Shown one piece after another: positions 25,299 to 33,009 of a DNA stretch of 64,000 nt (position 1 is its first letter; each line of letters opens with the position of its first letter). The notes below the pieces were generated by a model. It did no database searches. It was not told the origin of the DNA and saw only the letters and a list, made by a program, of their open reading frames with translations. The position numbers and the translations under genes were made by a program. The stretch is from Paramicrobacterium fandaimingii (GTDB taxonomy: Bacteria; Actinomycetota; Actinomycetes; Actinomycetales; Microbacteriaceae): NCBI RefSeq assembly GCF_011751745.2, contig NZ_CP061170.1, positions 2,418,001-2,482,000 of the forward strand, given 5' to 3'.

Positions 25299-27065
25299 TT
25301 ACTTCTGCACGGCAAGTCGCACGGGTGCGTTGCCCGCACCGTAGCCCTCGTAGGCGCCACGGCGCTCAACCATCTCGAGAAACACTCCCCCGACGGTCGG
25401 GGTATAGAAATGGATGAACTCCCCCTCGCCATCTCGGTCATACAGCAGGTTGAGCTCCTTCAGCTCGGCACGCTCACCGGAATCGAGATCAAAGCGCGCG
25501 GTGAGATCGTCGTAGTAGTTTGCCGGAACAGCGAGGAAGGTCAGACCCAGGTCCCGTGCTCTGCGGGCAACCGCAACGACGTTGTCGCACCGAATCGCGA
25601 TGTGCCTGCTCGGCACCGGCGCGGTTGGCGGTGCGAGATTCATCGGCATCCGGACGATCCCGTCTGCCGTGCGCATGACCTGGCTGCGCACGAGTCCACG
25701 CGGACCGGGCACATCAGCGGATGGTTCGGGAATCAACGACAGCACACTCGTGGCGAAAAGCACTGCCTCGTCGAAGTCCTGCCAGCGATACCCGACGTTG
25801 AGATGGTCGATGACACCGTCCGTCTGCCCAGACAGCTCCCCACCTTCAAACTCCGTCGCCCACGACGTTTCAGCGGGGCGATCATTCCAGTACACCTCTG
25901 TGCCGTCTGGGGCGGCAACGGCACGAAGCTCCTGCTCCCCCGCGTAGGTGCGCCGGAACACTGCTGGCGCCCCGAGCTCCAGAGCCCTCTCCACCGCGGC
26001 GGAGGCATCGTCAACCTGCAGCCCGAACCCCATCAGCCGAGGCACCGTCTCGCTGCTCTGCTCATTCAGAATGATCCGAGCCCCGCCCGCGCTCCAGAGG
26101 CGAACGGGCTTGCTCTGATGGCGCCCGCGAAAACGAAAGCCCAGCTGTTCGAGCATTTCGTCGAGAACATCAAGATCCGCTCCAGCGATTTCAACGAAGT
26201 CGATGTCGTGAGCAATCTGCGCGTCGAGAACGAGCCTGTCGCCGCATCCGCTTTCTTCTGCCGTTCGATCAGCGAGCCAGGTCAGTGACCGCCTGGCATG
26301 GGCGGCGGTGCGCACCACATCGGTCTGCCGAAACGTGTCGTTGAACACTTCGAGTGAGAGTGGCCCCGTGTAGCCCGCGCGCAGGGTGTGCGCGAGAAAG
26401 CGGCTCAGGTCGAAGCTGCCCTCCCCGGGGAAGAGCCGGTGGTGGCGGCTCCAGCTGAGCACGTCCATGTCGAGCGACGGCGCGTCGGCCAGCTGCAGAA
26501 AGAAGATCTTCTCGCCGTCGATCTGCTCAATCTCGGCCGGGTCGTGGCCGCGCGAGAGAATGTGGAAGCTGTCGAGGCACACGCCGAGATTCGGTCGATC
26601 CGCGCGCTGCACGATGCGCCACGCATGGCGATAGTCATCGACGAATCGGCCCCAGGCAAGAGCTTCGTAGGCAATTCGGATGCCGTGGGTCGCTGCCAGG
26701 TCGGCGAGCTCGCCGAGCTGACGCGCAGCCACCTCGTCGTCGTCGATTGTTGCCGTTCCGGCATTGCTGCACACGAGGATGAGGTCGGTGCCGAGACGCG
26801 CCATCGTCTCGAACTTTCTCTCCGCCCGCCGCAGGTTGTCGGCGAATGTCGCATCGTCGACGCCCTCGACGTCGCGGAATGGCTGATACATCTCGATGGT
26901 CAGTCCGAGGCGCGCGCAGAGTGCGCGAATCTCCTCCGGCGACTCGTAGGCGGCGATGAGATCAGCATCCATGATCTCGACACCATCGAACCCGGCTTCC
27001 GCACAGGCATAGAGCTTTTCGACAAGGCCTCCGGAGAGGCACACCGTCGCCACTGACGTTCGCAT
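25299..27065 (-). CDS. qsuB: 3-Dehydroshikimate dehydratase, two-domain QsuB/QuiC type
   Basis: A 588-residue protein. Residues about 1-280 are a xylose-isomerase-like TIM barrel starting MRTSVATVCLSGGLVEKL, with 'AEAGFDGVEIMDADL', 'LGLTIEMYQPFRDVEGV' and 'VCLDSFHILSRGHDPAEI' as in QsuB-type dehydratases. Residues about 290-588 are two VOC modules like 4-hydroxyphenylpyruvate dioxygenase ('IDFVEIAGADLDVLDEMLEQ', later 'HLNVGYRWQDFDEAVLFATS'), ending 'GVFLEMVERRGAYEGYG'. It converts 3-dehydroshikimate to protocatechuate. The size and domain order equal the Corynebacterium enzyme. ATG 27065 is used: it has no ribosome site but a -10 hexamer six bases before it, a leaderless start. Protocatechuate ring-cleavage genes are not in the window. 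Confidence 0.92.
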   Translation of the reverse strand: MRTSVATVCLSGGLVEKLYACAEAGFDGVEIMDADLIAAYESPEEIRALCARLGLTIEMYQPFRDVEGVDDATFADNLRRAERKFETMARLGTDLILVCSNAGTATIDDDEVAARQLGELADLAATHGIRIAYEALAWGRFVDDYRHAWRIVQRADRPNLGVCLDSFHILSRGHDPAEIEQIDGEKIFFLQLADAPSLDMDVLSWSRHHRLFPGEGSFDLSRFLAHTLRAGYTGPLSLEVFNDTFRQTDVVRTAAHARRSLTWLADRTAEESGCGDRLVLDAQIAHDIDFVEIAGADLDVLDEMLEQLGFRFRGRHQSKPVRLWSAGGARIILNEQSSETVPRLMGFGLQVDDASAAVERALELGAPAVFRRTYAGEQELRAVAAPDGTEVYWNDRPAETSWATEFEGGELSGQTDGVIDHLNVGYRWQDFDEAVLFATSVLSLIPEPSADVPGPRGLVRSQVMRTADGIVRMPMNLAPPTAPVPSRHIAIRCDNVVAVARRARDLGLTFLAVPANYYDDLTARFDLDSGERAELKELNLLYDRDGEGEFIHFYTPTVGGVFLEMVERRGAYEGYGAGNAPVRLAVQK

Positions 27066-27070
27066 GCTTG

Positions 27071-27097
27071 TAATGTACCAGACAGTACATTGTCTGG
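27071..27097 (-). promoter_or_regulatory. Leaderless promoter and double dyad operator of the dehydroshikimate dehydratase gene
   Basis: On the minus strand the -10 hexamer TACATT (27077-27072) is six bases from the ATG at 27065. Two perfect dyads interlock over it: AATGTAC-CAGACA-GTACATT (27072-27091) and CCAGACA-GTACAT-TGTCTGG (27078-27097). The first matches the dyad before the TRAP operon. A regulator bound here would block RNA polymerase, so the TetR protein encoded at the end of that operon is a good candidate repressor of both units. Confidence 0.75.
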
Positions 27098-27271
27098 GAA
27101 GCATTCATTCGCGACACCAACTCACAACCGTGGGCAACTCATTGACGAGGGAGCGCCACTTGACTCTCGTACATACGGATACTCGTGGAGGCACTGGTTG
27201 GCGCATAGGCCTCAGCTGATCGCGGTGAGGCTATTCCGGCGCGGCCACGCACGCGCCGAGCCAGAACAGTC

Positions 27272-27649
27272 TCAGTACGGCGCCGTCAGCCCATCGAACA
27301 TCGGGAAGTGCTTGACGTTTCGGGTCAGCAGCGACACATGAAGCGACTGCGCAGTGGCGGCGATTATGAGATCTGCCGAGTCGATACCTCGGTTGCGTGG
27401 AAGCCATCGCCGCCCGAGAATGCCTGCAATCTCGGCAATGTGCTCGTCAACGGGATGCCACACCACAGCGCTGAAGAGCATTCGCGTCTGCACCTCCTCA
27501 GGAGCGCGCATACCCGCAAGAACCTCGAGCCGCGTGACCTCGCTTGCATGCAGGGGGCCTGCCCCGCGGGCGCTATGAAGTGCGTCCGCAGCAGCCGGTT
27601 CGCCCCGCAACACGTCGATGAGAACTGACGTATCGACGACGAACGTCAT
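27272..27649 (-). CDS. vapC: VapC-type toxin, PIN-domain ribonuclease
   Basis: A 125-residue PIN-domain protein. The acidic active-site residues are in 'FVVDTSVLIDVL' (Asp 6), 'SEVTRLEVLAGM' (Glu near 42), 'RGIDSADLIIAATA' (Asp near 90 and 93) and 'LLTRNVKHFPMF'. It ends at the expected length. VapC toxins cleave RNA, usually tRNA or rRNA, when freed from VapB. The start overlaps the antitoxin stop (ATGA), the normal order antitoxin-toxin. Confidence 0.93.
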   Translation of the reverse strand: MTFVVDTSVLIDVLRGEPAAADALHSARGAGPLHASEVTRLEVLAGMRAPEEVQTRMLFSAVVWHPVDEHIAEIAGILGRRWLPRNRGIDSADLIIAATAQSLHVSLLTRNVKHFPMFDGLTAPY

Positions 27650-27903
27650 CGCTCGGCGGCCTGACTCAAGCGGGTACCTGAGCGAAGGCGTTCGACGTAC
27701 TCCGCGCCGTCGACATCGCGATCACGCCACGCACCGAACGCGCCCTCGATCAAGCGGCGGTCGGCATCAGCATCCTGTTGTGACCCGTAGACGCTCGAGA
27801 CAGCGTCGCGGATGAGGGCCGAGATCGAACGTCCGGTTCGCGCAGCCTCTTCGTCGAGAAGTCGTCGCTCCTCGGGCGTCAGCGAAATCTGCGTGCGAAG
27901 CAT
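27646..27903 (-). CDS. vapB: VapB-type antitoxin, ribbon-helix-helix
   Basis: An 85-residue protein with an N-terminal ribbon-helix-helix DNA-binding domain ('LRTQISLTPEERRLLDEEAA', then 'GRSISALIRDAVSSVY') and a C-terminal toxin-binding tail ('AWRDRDVDGAEYVERLRSG'). It should neutralise the adjacent VapC and repress the operon by binding the palindrome that covers its own start. No ribosome site precedes the ATG; the -10 hexamer TAAGAT is six bases upstream, so the message is probably leaderless. Confidence 0.93.
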   Translation of the reverse strand: MLRTQISLTPEERRLLDEEAARTGRSISALIRDAVSSVYGSQQDADADRRLIEGAFGAWRDRDVDGAEYVERLRSGTRLSQAAER

Positions 27904-27920
27904 GATGTAATCTTACATCA
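27903..27920 (-). promoter_or_regulatory. VapB operator palindrome with leaderless promoter
   Basis: TGATGTAA (27903-27910) and TTACATCA (27913-27920) form a perfect palindrome around two bases. On the minus strand the -10 hexamer TAAGAT occupies 27915-27910 and the ATG begins six bases later at 27903. VapB bound here would cover both the -10 and the start. Confidence 0.75.
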
Positions 27921-27998
27921 CATACGCTTCACGCTGCAGTCGTTCTCTCGATGTGGATAACTCCTGCACGAGACCAGCGCAAGCGGCAGAGTCGAGAC

Positions 27999-28991
27999 AT
28001 GACTCCTCCGTTGTCCCCACTGCCAGACGAGCTCGGTTCGGTCTTCACCGTCGCCGAGGCACTAGAAGCAGGAGTGCCGAGATGGCGGCTGAACGCCGAC
28101 GACTTGGAGACCCCGTTCTGGGGAGTTCGCGCCCGACCAGCATCCGAAACCGACTCAAAGGCGTCGGCAGAACAGGCACTCATCGAACGTATGAGCCGCC
28201 TGGCACCAGCCCTCCCCGACGGCGCGTTCTTCAGCCACGCACCGGCGGCAGCAGTGTGGCGCATACCGCTCCCCTACGCCGCATACGACTCACTCGACGT
28301 GAGCGTCATCGACCCACTGCGTCCTTTTCGACGCCGCGGCGTGCGACCGCATCGCGTGAAGCCGGGCCTCGTCCGTGTCACCGAGCACCGCGGGTTTCGC
28401 GTGACGGACCCGGCATCGACATGGGCCCAGCTCGCCACACGGCTCAGCCTCTTCGACCTCGTCGCGGCCGGCGATGCTGCCGTGCTCGCGAAGGATTCAG
28501 CTGGGCCATACGACAGGTCAACGCCCAGCCAGCCACTGACGACGATCGATGCCCTGGCAGACGCGATCTCTCGCAGGCATCCGCGCGCTGCTCTGCTGCG
28601 GCAGGCTCTGCCACGTGTGCGCACAAACGCGTGGTCACGCCCCGAGTCGCACGTACGACTTCTCTTGGTCGACGCCGGATTGCCCGAGCCCGAGCTCAAC
28701 TACAACGTCGTTGACGAAATCGGCCATTGGGTGAAATGCGTCGACCTGGCCTATCCCGAGTGGCGGATCGCCATTGAGTACCAGAGCGCCTACCATCGTG
28801 AGCCCGAGCAGTACTCGCGCGATGTCACGGCGCTGACCGAGCTCACGCGCCTGGGCTGGTACACGGTGCAGGTGACGAGCAAGCACGTGTTCGCGTACCC
28901 GCACCTTGCTGCGGCGACGGTGACCGAGGCGATCACCGCGCAGAAACGCCGGCCCCTGCACGCCCCAACGCACCCAGAGCTGCCGACGTAA
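27999..28991 (+). CDS. Hypothetical protein, AbiEi-like N-terminus and DUF559/Vsr-like nuclease fold C-terminus
   Basis: A 330-residue protein of a kind common in actinobacteria. Residues about 1-130 resemble the AbiEi-type winged-helix antitoxin region ('FTVAEALEAGVPRWRLNADD' and 'FFSHAPAAAVWRIPLP'). Residues about 215-320 look like a small endonuclease-like fold: 'WVKCVDLAYPEWRIAIEYQS' (D...E-x-Q pattern) and 'LTRLGWYTVQVTSKHVF'. No AbiEii partner is adjacent, so it is not an obvious toxin-antitoxin pair. ATG 27999 is used; a start at 27951 is possible, and neither has a good ribosome site. Function is unknown. It is divergent from vapB and ends before a strong shared terminator. Confidence 0.7.
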   Translation: MTPPLSPLPDELGSVFTVAEALEAGVPRWRLNADDLETPFWGVRARPASETDSKASAEQALIERMSRLAPALPDGAFFSHAPAAAVWRIPLPYAAYDSLDVSVIDPLRPFRRRGVRPHRVKPGLVRVTEHRGFRVTDPASTWAQLATRLSLFDLVAAGDAAVLAKDSAGPYDRSTPSQPLTTIDALADAISRRHPRAALLRQALPRVRTNAWSRPESHVRLLLVDAGLPEPELNYNVVDEIGHWVKCVDLAYPEWRIAIEYQSAYHREPEQYSRDVTALTELTRLGWYTVQVTSKHVFAYPHLAAATVTEAITAQKRRPLHAPTHPELPT

Positions 28992-29033
28992 CGCGCCTCG
29001 CTGCCGTGCGCGTTGTGCAGCGAAAATTGCGGA

Positions 29034-29090
29034 CCAACTTTTGCTACCGACGCGATGGCTCCGGTAGCAAAAGTTGGCCCCCGATTTTTT
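29034..29090 (+). terminator. Strong hairpin terminator between convergent genes
   Basis: A perfect 16-bp inverted repeat, CCAACTTTTGCTACCG (29034-29049) and CGGTAGCAAAAGTTGG (29062-29077), encloses 12 bases and is followed by a T6 run at 29085-29090. It sits between the end of the gene at 28991 and the end of the convergent aminohydrolase gene at 29182. The stem is long for a terminator, so it may also be a copy of a small repeat element. Confidence 0.75.
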
Positions 29091-29099
29091 AGGCCGGGA

Positions 29100-29129
29100 G
29101 GGGGCGGGGCAGCAGGGGGCGGGGCAGCA
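29100..29129. repeat. Two perfect 15-bp tandem repeats
   Basis: The unit GGGGGCGGGGCAGCA occurs twice head to tail (29100-29114 and 29115-29129), followed by a partial GCAGCAGG copy. It is very G-rich on the plus strand and lies in the gap between the terminator and the convergent gene end. G-runs could form a quadruplex on the message of the upstream gene; nothing more can be said. Confidence 0.7.
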
Positions 29130-29181
29130 GGCAGCAGGGCTGGCAGCTGCGAGGTATGAGGGGCGTCGGCGACGAGCGCAG

Positions 29182-30021
29182 TCAGCGGTTCAGGATGCTG
29201 CCCGTCAGCGACACCTGGCGGTTCACGTCCTTATACAGAAGGTAGCGAAACTTCCCCGGGCCGCCCGCGTAGCAGGCCTGCGGGCAAAAGGCACGAAGCC
29301 ACATGAAGTCGCCCTCTTGCACCTCGACCCAGTCGCCGTTCAAGCGGTACACGGCCTTGCCCTCGAGCACATACAGTCCGTGCTCCATGATGTGCGTCTC
29401 GGCGAACGGAATCGATCCGCCCGGCTCAAACGTGACGATGTTCACGTGCATGTCGTGGGCCATGTCGGCCGGGTCGACGAAGCGCGTCGTCGCCCACGCG
29501 CCGTCAGTGTCGGGCATGGGCGTCGGCTCGACAGCATCGTCGCTCGTGACAAACGCTGCCGGGGCGGCCACGCCGGCGAGCGGCTCGTACTCCTTGCGCA
29601 CCCATTGAAAGGATGCCGCGTCATCACCGCGATTGTGCAGGTTCCACGACGCCCCCGCCGGAAGATACGCGTACCCACCGGCATCCAGCGTGTGCTCGTC
29701 GCCCTCGATTGTCGCAACGAGCGATCCCCGCAGCACGAACACGACGCTTTCGACGCCGGTCTCCGGCTCAGGGCGGTCGCTTCCGCCTCCCGCCCCCACC
29801 TCGACGATCAGCTGGGCGAACGTCGTCGAGAACCCGGCGATAGGCTTGGCAAGCACCCAGGCGCGCGTGTTGTGCCACTCGGGCAAGTTGCTCGTGACAA
29901 TGTCGCGCAGCACGCCGCGCGGAATCACCGTGTACGCCTCGGTGACGATGGCACGGTCGGTGAGCAGGTCGGTCTGCGGCGGCAGTCCGCCGGCCGGCGC
30001 GTAGTAGGGTCGGTCGCTCAT
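29182..30021 (-). CDS. allE: (S)-Ureidoglycine aminohydrolase
   Basis: A 279-residue bicupin. N-terminal 'MSDRPYYAPAGGLPPQTDLL' and 'AIVTEAYTVIPRGVLRDIVT' are typical of ureidoglycine aminohydrolase. The C-terminal cupin carries the Mn2+ site in 'FAETHIMEHGLYVLEGKAVY' (E, H, H pattern) and the substrate region 'EGDFMWLRAFCPQACYAGG'. It deaminates S-ureidoglycine to S-ureidoglycolate and ammonia late in allantoin breakdown, in the cytoplasm. It is the last gene of the malic enzyme/malate synthase operon, which consumes the glyoxylate formed in the next step. A 17-base tandem repeat lies between it and the preceding gene. Confidence 0.93.
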   Translation of the reverse strand: MSDRPYYAPAGGLPPQTDLLTDRAIVTEAYTVIPRGVLRDIVTSNLPEWHNTRAWVLAKPIAGFSTTFAQLIVEVGAGGGSDRPEPETGVESVVFVLRGSLVATIEGDEHTLDAGGYAYLPAGASWNLHNRGDDAASFQWVRKEYEPLAGVAAPAAFVTSDDAVEPTPMPDTDGAWATTRFVDPADMAHDMHVNIVTFEPGGSIPFAETHIMEHGLYVLEGKAVYRLNGDWVEVQEGDFMWLRAFCPQACYAGGPGKFRYLLYKDVNRQVSLTGSILNR

Positions 30022-30050
30022 GCGTTCTCCTCGGTGCTCAGTTTAAGACG

Positions 30051-30151
30051 GGCTCTCTGTGGTGTCGGGCTCACTGTGGTGACGGCTCACTGTGGGGTCG
30101 GGCTCACTGTAGTGTCAGGCTCACTGTGGGGTCGGGCTCAGCTTGGGGTGC
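30051..30151. repeat. Six 16-17-bp tandem repeats across the end of the DUF6986 gene
   Basis: Units beginning GGCTC start at 30051, 30068, 30084, 30101, 30118 and 30135; the consensus is GGCTCACTGTGGGGTCG with a few changes. The array fills the gap before the aminohydrolase gene and runs through the stop codon and the last codons of the DUF6986 gene. Since each unit reads TGAGCC on the coding strand, every copy offers a stop codon in one frame. It looks like slippage-generated repeats of the gene's own 3' end. Confidence 0.85.
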
Positions 30152-31404
30152 GCCAGCTGCGTCAGCTCGCGCGTGGTGATGCCGGCGGCATCCTGAATCT
30201 CGCTCGACGTGACAGCGCCGCACTGCTGCCCGCGCAACACGAAGCGCGCGAGGGCCCTGGCGGTGGCGGGCTCGTCCATGATGCCGGCGTCGGCGTGGTG
30301 CAGGTAGTTGTCGAGGCGGGATGCCGCGGCGGCGAAGCCCTGGCGGTAGAACGCATAGCTCGCGATGAACCGCGTGGGCAGCTGGGCTGCGTGAAGATCC
30401 CAGCCCTGGTAGAAGCCGCGCTCGAGCGAGCGGCGCACGAGGCGCGCGTGCAGTCGCCACGCGGAGAGCACATCGCCAGGCTCCCCCACGGGAATAATGT
30501 TCGTCGAGCCGTCGCTCAGCCGCACCCCGGTCTCGGCGACGGCGACCTGCATCACCTGCTTCGCGTAGTCGGCGGCTGGATGCTCCATCGACTGGTATTC
30601 CGCCGCGATCTGCAGCGCGGCGCTGTAGTCGTAGGTGCCGTAGTGCAGCGACGTGATGCGCCCCTGCGCCCGGTGCAGCAGCTGCGCAATCGGCACGGTG
30701 CCGTCTGCGGCGAGAATCAGCTGCGGCGTCTCCATCTGCACCTCGAAGCGCAGCCTCCCGGCGTCGAGGCCCAGCGCTCCCTCGAGCCGTTCGCATACCT
30801 CGACCATGGCGGTCACCTGGTCGACTGTCGTCACCTTGGGCAGCGTCAGCACGAGACCGTCTGGCAGCGGCCCGGCCTGCGCGAGCGTTGTCACAAAGCG
30901 GTCGAGCGTGGCGAGACCACGGTGGCGGGTCGCCTCTTCAAAGCATTTGAAGCGGATGCCGACAAACGGCGTCGCCCTGCCCGTGGCGAGAGCTGTCGCC
31001 ACGTTCTCGGCGGCGGCGACCGCAGCGGCATCCTCTTCCCGCTCGCCCTGGTCACCGAAGCCGTCTTCGAAGTCGATGCGCAGATCCTCGATGGGCTCCG
31101 TGGCGAGCTTGGCGTCGACGAGCGGCGCGATCTGCTCGATCAGCACATCGCTGAGCCCGAGCTGCGCGCAGAGTGTCGCGGTGCCGCCGGCCTCGGCGAC
31201 GGCGGCAGCGGCATCCGCTCCCCACCGCGCCGCGAGCTCGGGGTCGTAGCGATGCCCGGGAACGTACACCGTGTGAATCGGCTGCCTGCTGCCGTCATCG
31301 CCAGGGTAGGCGGTCTCGAGCAGACGGTCGGTCGGAGCGAGATGCGCGTCGACGCGGGCGACGTCGTCTGCCGTCAGCGAGGAGTGATCACCGGATGCTG
31401 TCAT
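30121..31404 (-). CDS. DUF6986 family protein (HpcH/HpaI aldolase-like)
   Basis: A 427-residue protein of the DUF6986 family, related by fold to the citrate-lyase beta/malate synthase TIM barrels: 'IEDLRIDFEDGFGDQGEREE' resembles the metal-binding acidic strand, 'FVGIRFKCFEEATRHRGLAT' supplies the Arg, and 'RFEVQMETPQLILAADGTV' the Glu. No reaction is established for it. ATG 31404 overlaps the malate synthase stop by one base, so the two are co-translated. Its constant company with malate synthase and a ureidoglycine enzyme suggests work on a C2-C4 oxo acid of the allantoin-glyoxylate route, for example ureidoglycolate cleavage; this is inference. Confidence 0.8.
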   Translation of the reverse strand: MTASGDHSSLTADDVARVDAHLAPTDRLLETAYPGDDGSRQPIHTVYVPGHRYDPELAARWGADAAAAVAEAGGTATLCAQLGLSDVLIEQIAPLVDAKLATEPIEDLRIDFEDGFGDQGEREEDAAAVAAAENVATALATGRATPFVGIRFKCFEEATRHRGLATLDRFVTTLAQAGPLPDGLVLTLPKVTTVDQVTAMVEVCERLEGALGLDAGRLRFEVQMETPQLILAADGTVPIAQLLHRAQGRITSLHYGTYDYSAALQIAAEYQSMEHPAADYAKQVMQVAVAETGVRLSDGSTNIIPVGEPGDVLSAWRLHARLVRRSLERGFYQGWDLHAAQLPTRFIASYAFYRQGFAAAASRLDNYLHHADAGIMDEPATARALARFVLRGQQCGAVTSSEIQDAAGITTRELTQLAHPKLSPTPQ

Positions 31405-33002
31405 CAGCGCACCAGCTTGTACGCGGGGGTCGTGAGAAAGTCCTCGTAGTCGCTCGAGAGGCAGATGTCGCGAATCAGCTCGATGGCGGGCGTGTAGTAC
31501 TGGTTGAACGCTTCGGCGTCGACCTCGCACTTGAGCCTGTCGCTCTCTTCAGAGAGCAGCCGCGTCACGAGCTCGGGCGTCGCCTCATTGCCGGTGTCGG
31601 CGTAGCGCACCCTGTTGTGCAGCTGCTGCCACACCTGCGACCGCGAGATCTCGGCGGTCGCGGCGTCTTCCATGAGGTTGTGAATGGCGACGGCGCCGTT
31701 GCCCGAGAGCCACACGGCGGTGTAGGCGACGGCGACGTACAGGTTGAGGCGCAGCCCCTCTTCGGTGACGTCGCCCGGTGTCGAGGCCACGTCGAGCAGG
31801 TCGGCGGCTGTGACGTTCACGTCGGGGCGCTGCCGCTCGAGCTGATTTGGCTTGTCGCCGAGCACGGCGTCGAACTCCTCGCGGCAGATTGACACGAGGT
31901 CGGGGTGCGCCACCCACGAGCCGTCGAAGCCGTCGTTCGCCTCGCGCGATTTGTCGTCGCGCACCTTCGCAATGGCGGCCTCGGTCACCTCGGGGTCGCG
32001 GCGGTTGGGAATGAACGCCGCCATGCCGCCCATGGCGAAGGCGCCGCGCTTGTGGCAGGTCTGCACGAGCAGTTCGGTGTAGGCGCGCATGAACGGCGCC
32101 GTCATCGCCACGCTCGCGCGGTCGGGAATCACGTAGTCCGAGCCGGCGTCGCGAAAGTACTTGATGATGCTGAACAGGTAGTCCCAGCGCCCGGCATTGA
32201 GCCCAGACGCATGGTCGCGCAGCTCGTAGAGAATCTCGTCCATCTCGAACGCGGCGGGAATCGTCTCGATCAGCACGGTGGCCCGCACGGTGCCGTGCTC
32301 GATTCCGAGCTCGGCCTCGGCGAACGTGAACACGTCGTTCCACAGTCGCGCCTCGAGGTGGCTCTCCAGCTTGGGCAGGTAGTAGAAGGGCCCCTGGCCG
32401 AGAGCCGTCAGGTGCGCCGCATTGTGAAAGAAGTGCAGCCCGAAGTCGATGAGCGCGCCGACGGCGTCGGAGCCGTCGATGTCGAAGTTGTCGTCGTCCA
32501 TGTGCCAGCCGCGGGGGCGCACGACAATGACGGCGAGCGGCTCGTCGTCGCGCAGCGTGTACTGCTTGCCCTCGGGCGAGGTGTACGCGAGAACGCCGTG
32601 GGCGGCATCCTTCAGGTTCACCTGCGAGTCGATCACGTTGAGCCAGTGCGGGGTACTGGCGTCTTCGAGGTCGGCAAGCCACACCTTTGCGCCGGAGTTG
32701 AGCGCGTTGATCGCCATCTTCGAGGGCGTTGCCGGCCCGGTGATCTCCACGCGGCGGTCGCGCAGCGCCGCGGGCGCCTCGGCGACGCTCCAGTCGCCCG
32801 AGCGCACGTCGGCGGTCTCGGGCAGAAAGTCGAGCGTGCCCGTGCGCGCCACCGCCTCGCGGCGAGCCCGGCGTGCGCCGACGAGTTCGTCCCGACGCGC
32901 GGCGAACTCCGTGTGAAGCTTCTCGACGAACGCGAGCGCCTCGTCGGTGAGAATCTCGTCGCCGCGAGGCGCCGTTGCCTTGTTCTTCGCTGTCAGTGTC
33001 AC
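31404..33002 (-). CDS. aceB: Malate synthase A
   Basis: A 532-residue malate synthase, condensing glyoxylate and acetyl-CoA to malate. Landmarks are 'PATPSKMAINALNSGAKVWL', 'LADLEDASTPHWLNVIDSQ', 'RPRGWHMDDDNF', 'PKLESHLEARLWNDVF', 'VRATVLIETIPAAFEMDEI' (metal-binding Glu), and near the end 'GNGAVAIHNLMEDAATAEIS' with the catalytic acid region. GTG 33002 is used: AAGGAG lies upstream at proper distance, and the length equals the family norm. It follows the malic enzyme by 7 bases. No isocitrate lyase is nearby, so it serves glyoxylate from purines rather than the acetate shunt. Confidence 0.95.
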   Translation of the reverse strand: MTLTAKNKATAPRGDEILTDEALAFVEKLHTEFAARRDELVGARRARREAVARTGTLDFLPETADVRSGDWSVAEAPAALRDRRVEITGPATPSKMAINALNSGAKVWLADLEDASTPHWLNVIDSQVNLKDAAHGVLAYTSPEGKQYTLRDDEPLAVIVVRPRGWHMDDDNFDIDGSDAVGALIDFGLHFFHNAAHLTALGQGPFYYLPKLESHLEARLWNDVFTFAEAELGIEHGTVRATVLIETIPAAFEMDEILYELRDHASGLNAGRWDYLFSIIKYFRDAGSDYVIPDRASVAMTAPFMRAYTELLVQTCHKRGAFAMGGMAAFIPNRRDPEVTEAAIAKVRDDKSREANDGFDGSWVAHPDLVSICREEFDAVLGDKPNQLERQRPDVNVTAADLLDVASTPGDVTEEGLRLNLYVAVAYTAVWLSGNGAVAIHNLMEDAATAEISRSQVWQQLHNRVRYADTGNEATPELVTRLLSEESDRLKCEVDAEAFNQYYTPAIELIRDICLSSDYEDFLTTPAYKLVR

Positions 33003-33009
33003 TGTCGAT

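Noticed and set aside
27903..27920. Palindrome TGATGTAATCTTACATCA as a third site of the TetR regulon
   Set aside because: It shares only T-x-ATGTA with the TetR-type dyads, has a different centre and spacing, and is explained better as the VapB operator.
29074..31449. Long open frame (791 codons) on the plus strand
   Set aside because: It is antisense to the ureidoglycine aminohydrolase and DUF6986 genes and is mostly Arg, Gly and His; both minus-strand genes are clearly real.
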